Source: an uncultured Bacteroidota bacterium
Lineage (GTDB): Bacteria > Bacteroidota > Bacteroidia > Chitinophagales > Chitinophagaceae
DNA length: 48,392 nucleotides
Direction of reading: 5' to 3'
Assembly (NCBI GenBank): GCA_903874055.1
Contig: CAIQQR010000024.1
Location: 1-48,392, forward strand
In this document: piece by piece, positions 43,671 to 48,392 of the stretch
How the letters are laid out: every line of letters begins with the position of its first letter
Position numbering within the stretch: the stretch's first letter is position 1
Position numbers and translations under genes: made by a program
The notes under the pieces: model-generated
What the model saw: only the letters and a program-made list of their open reading frames with translations
The model's database searches: none
What the model was told of the DNA's origin: nothing

Positions 43671-46600
43671 ATGCGTAAAATTACCGTAAGCATGCTGTTA
43701 TTGAGTTTAACAGTATCTGTGTCTCCACTTGCTGCACAAAAAGCCAAAAAAGCTGCCGCAGTAGTGACTCCCACAGAAAGTAAAGTAGACATTAATAAAG
43801 TGTTTAAAAATTGGAAACCACGTAATGTGGGACCCGCTTCCATGAGTGGTCGTATCACTACAATTGATGCAGAGGTATCGAATCCAAATAATATCTGGAT
43901 AGGTGCGGCATCGGGTGGTGTTTGGAAAACAAATAATAGTGGTGTGAGCTGGACGCCTGTGTTTGATGAACAACCAATTTTAAATATTGGTGCATTGGCA
44001 ATACAACAATCTAATCCAAGTGTAGTTTGGGTAGGAACAGGGGAAGGGAATCCAAGAAACTCAGTAAGTATAGGAGAAGGCATTTATAAAACATTGGATG
44101 CAGGTAAAACATGGAAGCGCATGGGTTTGGAGCAAACCAGAAATATCCACAGAGTAATAATTGATCCAACCAATCCAAATACCGTATATGCAGGGGCTAT
44201 TGGTAATCCTTATGGCCAAAGCAAAAACAGAGGGGTGTACAAAACAACGGATGGTGGGGAAACTTGGAATCAAATTTTATATACCAATGACACTTCGGGT
44301 GTTGGTGATATGATTATGGATCCAAAAAATCCTAATAAATTATTTGTTGCTATGTGGCATCATTATCGTAATCCTTATCATTTGGAAAGTGGTGGAAAGG
44401 GTAGTGGAATTTACATGACCATTGATGGTGGTAAATCATTCACCAAATTGGGTAAAGAAAATGGATTGCCGGATGGTAACCTAGGTCGTGTAGGTATTAC
44501 TATTAGCAAGTCTAATCCAAATAGAGTGTATGCTTTAGTAGAATCTACAAAAAGTGGATTGTATAAAAGTGATGATGGTGGATATAATTTTACGTTAGTG
44601 AATGCACAAAAATCAATTGTTGATAATCGTCCGTTCTATTTCCAAGACATCATTTGCGATCCTTTAAATGAAAATACACTTTGGTATATTAGTCAAACGG
44701 TAGTTAAGAGTATTGATGCGGGAAAAAGTTTTGAAACGGTAATTCCTTATAGCGGTATTCACCCGGATCACCATGCGTTTTGGATTCATCCAACGGATAA
44801 TAAATTTATGTTAGATGGAAATGATGGTGGTATTGGATTAACAAGAGATGGTGGAAAAACATGGATGTTTGATGAAAAAATTCCTGTCGGTCAATTTTAT
44901 CATGTGAATGTGGACAATGAAATTCCATATCATATTATGGGTGGAATGCAAGACAATGGTTCATGGAGAGGACCAGCATATACCTTTATTCAAGGCGGCA
45001 TTAAAAACTTTTATTGGGATAATTTATGGGGTGGTGATGGCTTTGATGTAGTACCAGATGCCGAAGATGCTAATTGGGTATATGCAATGAGCCAAGGTGG
45101 TTCAGTAGGTAGATACAATACAGCAACTGGGGAAAGTTCATTTATTCAACCACCAGCACCAGATGCAAAAACTTTATTACGTTTTAACTGGAACGCTGCC
45201 ATTGCGCAAGACCCATTCGATAAAAAAACAGTTTATTTTGGTTCTCAGTTTTTACATAAAAGTGTAAATAAAGGAGCTGCTTGGAAAGTTATTTCTCCAG
45301 ATTTAACTACAAACGATAGTGCTCAAATTGATCAAAGAAATAATGGTGGATTAAGCTTAGATATCACAGGTGCAGAAAATCATTGTACGATTATCACCAT
45401 TGCTCCATCAAGTGTTCAAAAGGATTTAATTTACGTAGGTACTGACGATGGTAATGTGCAAGTAACAACCAATGGTGGCGCTACTTGGAGCAATATCACT
45501 GCCAATATCACAGGCTTGCCTAAGGGTGCATGGATTCCTCAAATAAGAACTTCTACTTATAATGCAAATGAAGTTTTTGTAGTAGCAAATAATTACAGAC
45601 AAGGTGATTTTGCTCCTTATATTTTTAGAACAACGGACGGTGGAAAAACTTGGACTAATATTTTAAGTACAGCAAAAGTTACAGGTTATGCATTGTCTAT
45701 TATACAAGATCCTACGGAGCCTAATTTATTTTTTGTAGGGACAGAGCAAGGCATGTATGTGAGCTTAGATAATGGGGATAGTTTCCAACAATGGAAAAAT
45801 GGTTATCCTTCTGTTTCAACTTATGATTTTGCAATTCAAGAAAGAGAAGCCGATTTAGCGATTGCAACTTTTGGTCGTGCTTTGTGGGTATTAGATGATA
45901 TTAAGCCATTGCGTAAGTTGGCACATAATAAAGGAGCTGCTTCCACATTTTTTGTTGCTGCTCCAAATGCAGTAACCAATGCAAGTTATAAAAATGCAAC
46001 TTATGAGTGGAGTACTTGGGGTATGTATGATGGAACCAATCGCCCAGCAGGATATCCTTTGACAGTTTATTTGGTGGACAGTCTTAAAAAAGTAAAAGTG
46101 CAAATTAAAGATGCGCAAGATTCTGTCATTAGAAATTTAACTTTCAAAGTGGATTCTGGATTTAACAGACAATATTGGGGCTTTGAACAAAAAGGAAGTC
46201 GTGGTGCTGGTATGCCTAAAACAGCTGCTGGCGGAGGTCGTAGAAGAATGGCCGAAGGCGCAAGCAATGAAGCTTCTGATGATGAAATGGAGTACAGAGG
46301 TCGCAGCGTATTAGCAGGAAAATTCAAGGTGGTAGTGACTGCTAATAAATTAAAAGACTCTATTTGGATTGAAGTTAAGAATGACGAAAGAAATGGCGAT
46401 AAAACAAGTATTGTTAAAAAGCAAGACGAATTATTGGCGAAGCTTCAACCAAGTGTAGACAAGTTTAATAATGTTTTAGATCAATTAGATGAAGTAGATT
46501 CTGTGTTAGCAGAATTAAAGGCAGATTGGAGATCTAAAAAAGATAAAGGCATCGATACTTTAAATAAAACACATAAATCGATTGTTGCAAAATCAAAAGC

Positions 46601-46883
46601 TTTACGTGAATATTTAATTGGGAAGAAGCAAGAAAAACAAGGATATGGAACAGTACCAGAAATCACACCGCTTTCTGTTATTCGTGATGCAAACATGTTA
46701 ATTACTGGCAAGAATACCATGCCAGGGGAGCAAGAGGAAGTAAAAGTGCAAGCAGCTATTACAGCAGTACAAGCAGCACTTGTTAAAGGAAATGAGTTCT
46801 TCCTTAAAGATTGGGCAAGTTTTAGAAAATTAGTCGAAACTACTCCAGTAGCAAAGTTTAAGGACTATGATACAATAAAGTAG
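43671..46883 (+). CDS. Secreted sortilin/VPS10-like Asp-box beta-propeller protein, paralog 3
   Basis: A 1070-residue third paralog. ATG 43671 is chosen because it directly precedes the signal peptide MRKITVSMLLLSLTVSVSPL (AAQ); a longer reading from ATG 43623 would overlap paralog 2 and bury it. The propeller opens WKPRNVGPASMSGRITTI and has about eleven Asp-boxes (TLDAGKTW, TTDGGETW, TIDGGKSF, SDDGGYNF, TRDGGKTW, TTNGGATW, TTDGGKTW), closing TFGRALWVLDDIKPLRKL. The Ig-like domain has a basic/acidic insert (GGGRRRMAEGASNE). A helical C-terminal region (KLQPSVDKFNNVLDQLDEVD onward) matches paralog 2. It is last in the cluster, followed by a strong terminator. The three may form one operon. 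Confidence 0.85.
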   Translation: MRKITVSMLLLSLTVSVSPLAAQKAKKAAAVVTPTESKVDINKVFKNWKPRNVGPASMSGRITTIDAEVSNPNNIWIGAASGGVWKTNNSGVSWTPVFDEQPILNIGALAIQQSNPSVVWVGTGEGNPRNSVSIGEGIYKTLDAGKTWKRMGLEQTRNIHRVIIDPTNPNTVYAGAIGNPYGQSKNRGVYKTTDGGETWNQILYTNDTSGVGDMIMDPKNPNKLFVAMWHHYRNPYHLESGGKGSGIYMTIDGGKSFTKLGKENGLPDGNLGRVGITISKSNPNRVYALVESTKSGLYKSDDGGYNFTLVNAQKSIVDNRPFYFQDIICDPLNENTLWYISQTVVKSIDAGKSFETVIPYSGIHPDHHAFWIHPTDNKFMLDGNDGGIGLTRDGGKTWMFDEKIPVGQFYHVNVDNEIPYHIMGGMQDNGSWRGPAYTFIQGGIKNFYWDNLWGGDGFDVVPDAEDANWVYAMSQGGSVGRYNTATGESSFIQPPAPDAKTLLRFNWNAAIAQDPFDKKTVYFGSQFLHKSVNKGAAWKVISPDLTTNDSAQIDQRNNGGLSLDITGAENHCTIITIAPSSVQKDLIYVGTDDGNVQVTTNGGATWSNITANITGLPKGAWIPQIRTSTYNANEVFVVANNYRQGDFAPYIFRTTDGGKTWTNILSTAKVTGYALSIIQDPTEPNLFFVGTEQGMYVSLDNGDSFQQWKNGYPSVSTYDFAIQEREADLAIATFGRALWVLDDIKPLRKLAHNKGAASTFFVAAPNAVTNASYKNATYEWSTWGMYDGTNRPAGYPLTVYLVDSLKKVKVQIKDAQDSVIRNLTFKVDSGFNRQYWGFEQKGSRGAGMPKTAAGGGRRRMAEGASNEASDDEMEYRGRSVLAGKFKVVVTANKLKDSIWIEVKNDERNGDKTSIVKKQDELLAKLQPSVDKFNNVLDQLDEVDSVLAELKADWRSKKDKGIDTLNKTHKSIVAKSKALREYLIGKKQEKQGYGTVPEITPLSVIRDANMLITGKNTMPGEQEEVKVQAAITAVQAALVKGNEFFLKDWASFRKLVETTPVAKFKDYDTIK

Positions 46884-46924
46884 TAGCTTTTTTTCAGTAA
46901 ATTATACTGGACTAGTTAAATAAT

Positions 46925-46974
46925 AAAAAGGGGCGATTAAAATGATTTACATTTTAATCGCCCCTTTTTTAATT
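46925..46974 (+). terminator. Very strong terminator closing the Asp-box cluster
   Basis: The arms 46925-46943 and 46951-46969 are perfectly complementary over 19 bp with a 7-nt loop (GATTTAC). The core is GGGGCGATTAAAAT facing ATTTTAATCGCCCC, followed by a T-run. The longest perfect hairpin in the window. Confidence 0.93.
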
Positions 46975-47019
46975 ATCGGGATCTATTTTCCATCAATTTT
47001 GAATCTTTTATATAACATG

Positions 47020-47139
47020 TTGATTTTCAGTGGGTATAAATGTTCCTTTTTGGGGTTTTGGAACATTTTTGTCATGTAATTAGAATACAAACTAATTGTT
47101 TGATGATAACTTGAACTTTCAAAATCAAAATTAAAATAC
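47020..47139 (+). promoter_or_regulatory. Duplicated promoter/operator module, copy 2
   Basis: An ungapped counterpart of 36054-36173, ending directly at ATG 47140. The dyad is ATGTTCC 47040-47046 and GGAACAT 47060-47066 with a 13-nt spacer of different sequence. GATAACTTG is at 47105-47113 and TTCAAAATCAAAA at 47118-47130. All blocks are at the same distance from the start codon as in copy 1. The terminator of the Asp-box cluster lies just upstream, so this region is an independent promoter. Confidence 0.7.
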
Positions 47140-47571
47140 ATGAAAAAGACATTCTTTCTTGCAATTATTGCATGGAAACTTTTTCAATCTGACTTATCCA
47201 AAATTACAAAGGGAGTAAGCGCTGCAGAAGGGGAGAGAATGTTAGGATTTGGTGATACAAGCAACGTGGTCTACCCAATTCAGGATGTTTATTATATAAT
47301 AGTTAAAGATGAAAATCTTTTTATGTCAAAATTTGAAGCATTTTGGAGTAAAAATACCCCTAAAAATGTGAGAGCATCTTTTGGAAGTATCAATACAAAA
47401 GGTGCAAACGGAGTAACTCATTATGTGGTGAGAAGTTATAAAAATTTCACAGATAAATTTAAAGATAATTATTTGAGCAGTATTAAAGGGTATGCAGAAT
47501 ATATCAATTCAATGAAAGATATCAGAACTATTCATACTTCAAGCACAAGAATTCTTTTAGGGAAATGGTAA
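47140..47571 (+). CDS. Small protein of unknown function with damaged-looking signal peptide
   Basis: I do not recognise the family. The 143-residue protein begins MKKTFFLAIIAW, like an export signal, but the hydrophobic core breaks after about seven residues at WKLFQSDLSKITKGV, so the signal peptide appears incomplete. The rest is alpha/beta with aromatic residues: NVVYPIQDVYYIIVKDENLF, FEAFWSKNTPKNVRASFGSI, NGVTHYVVRSYKNFTDKFKD. The phrase FWSKN recalls LWSKN in the next gene's product, and both may belong to one family. An internal deletion between the signal and the mature part would explain the N-terminus. It uses promoter module copy 2. The next gene starts 53 nt downstream. Confidence 0.55.
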   Translation: MKKTFFLAIIAWKLFQSDLSKITKGVSAAEGERMLGFGDTSNVVYPIQDVYYIIVKDENLFMSKFEAFWSKNTPKNVRASFGSINTKGANGVTHYVVRSYKNFTDKFKDNYLSSIKGYAEYINSMKDIRTIHTSSTRILLGKW

Positions 47572-47624
47572 ATTAAAGCTAGTCGCTGGTATTAATTCTT
47601 ATAAAATAAATAAAACCAAATCAA

Positions 47625-48392
47625 ATGAAAAAAACAATCTTTTTGTTATTCGTTTCTTTTTGTTCTTTGCAATTAATGGCACAGGATAAAGAGTATGTAG
47701 AGTTCTTTTTTGGCACTGTAAAAAATGCTAATGTCGAAAGTCACATTAAAAATGAGAAAGCAACTTTTGCTAAAATTCACGCAGACAGAATTAAAAGAGG
47801 GGAGATTACTGGTTGGGACATGTGGCAGCTAGTTAGCCCTGGAGATACCAAAGGGGAGACTACTTTTATGTATGCAACTGTGTACAAGGATATAGACATG
47901 GCAAATTTATGGAGTAAAAATTCGGCGGATTATATAAAAAGAGTGGCAGGTGATAATGTTGCTTCTTTCACAAAAACTGTGAATACTGTACTAGCAGATT
48001 ACACCACCATGAATGATATAATTACTGTAGTTAAAGCAGAGGATGCTGCAAATGGTAAATTTGACCAAAAAGGCTACAATGATAAAATAAAATATACGGT
48101 AATGAATGAGATGTTGGTAGATGGATACCGCGCAGGAGATTATGAAAAAATGGAAGGGGTTACATTTAAAGCATACAGAAAAGAAAATCCAAAATTACAA
48201 GGATGGGACTTACATAAAGTATTAAATGTATATGGTGAAAATAAAATAAATTATTATACTTCTGACTTCTATTCAAGTTTGAAAGATATTTATGATGCAA
48301 GAGAAAATACAACTGGTTATTCAGATGAAACTATCAAGTCGTTAAAAGAAATTGATAAGGTGAGAGTATTGAAAAATTCAAATATTTTTGAA
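47625..48392 (+). CDS. Exported protein with internal repeat, unknown function (3' end outside window)
   Basis: The frame is open from ATG 47625 through the window end (256 codons, no stop). It starts with a clear signal peptide, MKKTIFLLFVSFCSLQLMAQ. The mature part seems to hold two related units. The first has FAKIHADRIKRGEITGWDMW then QLVSPGDTKGETTFMYATVY. The second has FKAYRKENPKLQGWDLHKVL then NVYGENKINYYTSDFYSSLK. Both show a charged helix, GWD, then a beta pair, as expected from a duplicated small alpha/beta-barrel-like domain. No family name can be given. It may be co-transcribed with the gene at 47140 from promoter module copy 2. Confidence 0.75.
   Translation, partial: MKKTIFLLFVSFCSLQLMAQDKEYVEFFFGTVKNANVESHIKNEKATFAKIHADRIKRGEITGWDMWQLVSPGDTKGETTFMYATVYKDIDMANLWSKNSADYIKRVAGDNVASFTKTVNTVLADYTTMNDIITVVKAEDAANGKFDQKGYNDKIKYTVMNEMLVDGYRAGDYEKMEGVTFKAYRKENPKLQGWDLHKVLNVYGENKINYYTSDFYSSLKDIYDARENTTGYSDETIKSLKEIDKVRVLKNSNIFE

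Noticed and set aside
43616-44083. 155-codon minus-strand frame over the paralog 2/3 junction
   Set aside because: It is antisense to the propeller start of paralog 3, and similar shadows occur over the same region of paralogs 1 and 2.

Overview
The window is a chromosomal piece of a Bacteroidota bacterium, most likely a Chitinophagia/Chitinophagaceae-type organism. The grounds are low G+C, many genes preceded by the Bacteroidota -7 box TAnnTTTG at short distance, A-rich start contexts without Shine-Dalgarno sequences, a TonB-dependent receptor next to a DUF4249 lipoprotein, secreted Asp-box (sortilin-like) proteins, and RpoB/RpoC of Bacteroidota length. The genus cannot be fixed from sequence alone. 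No rRNA, tRNA, CRISPR array, insertion sequence or prophage gene was seen.

Layout. (1) 1-9701: the 3' end of rplJ, then rplL, rpoB and rpoC. A strong terminator follows rplL, and about 600 nt of structured non-coding DNA, with its own TAACTTTG box, separates rplL from rpoB. A second strong terminator closes rpoC. (2) 9796-18090: a Skp/OmpH-like chaperone; a tight run of amino-acid permease, heptose-7-phosphate kinase (rfaE1/hldA type) and ispD; a Gfo/Idh/MocA oxidoreductase; anmK convergent with murQ (muropeptide recycling), murQ overlapping a class V (CefD-like) PLP enzyme. (3) 18223-25515: an Omp85-type beta-barrel with no canonical start codon, a Gly-rich lipoprotein with a CBM9-like domain, a GT-C-like membrane protein, and a 1150-residue fusion of GH18-like, NodB deacetylase and GT2 synthase domains. 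(4) 25525-33866: a five-gene minus-strand operon with gaps of 2-14 nt: amidohydrolase, unknown exported protein, TonB-dependent receptor, DUF4249 lipoprotein, and an MG2-like protein with a plug-like segment. It looks like an outer-membrane uptake/processing unit of unknown substrate. (5) 34009-37462: an SDR oxidoreductase, a TM2/DUF2752 membrane pair, a possibly truncated Cys-containing secreted protein, an NTF2-like lipoprotein and a heme-b membrane protein. (6) 37534-46883: three consecutive paralogous secreted Asp-box beta-propeller proteins (967, 1053 and 1070 aa) ended by a 19-bp-stem terminator. (7) 47140-48392: two small exported proteins of unknown function, the last cut by the window end.

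Most worth following up: a 120-nt promoter/operator module present twice (36054-36173 and 47020-47139), aligning without gaps up to both start codons and carrying the dyad ATGTTCC-N13-GGAACAT; the Omp85-type gene whose signal peptide is encoded but whose only plausible start is ATA; the structured intergenic element and palindromes upstream of rpoB; and the five-gene TonB operon. Several starts were moved downstream of the longest open reading because a -7 promoter box lies inside the longer reading.
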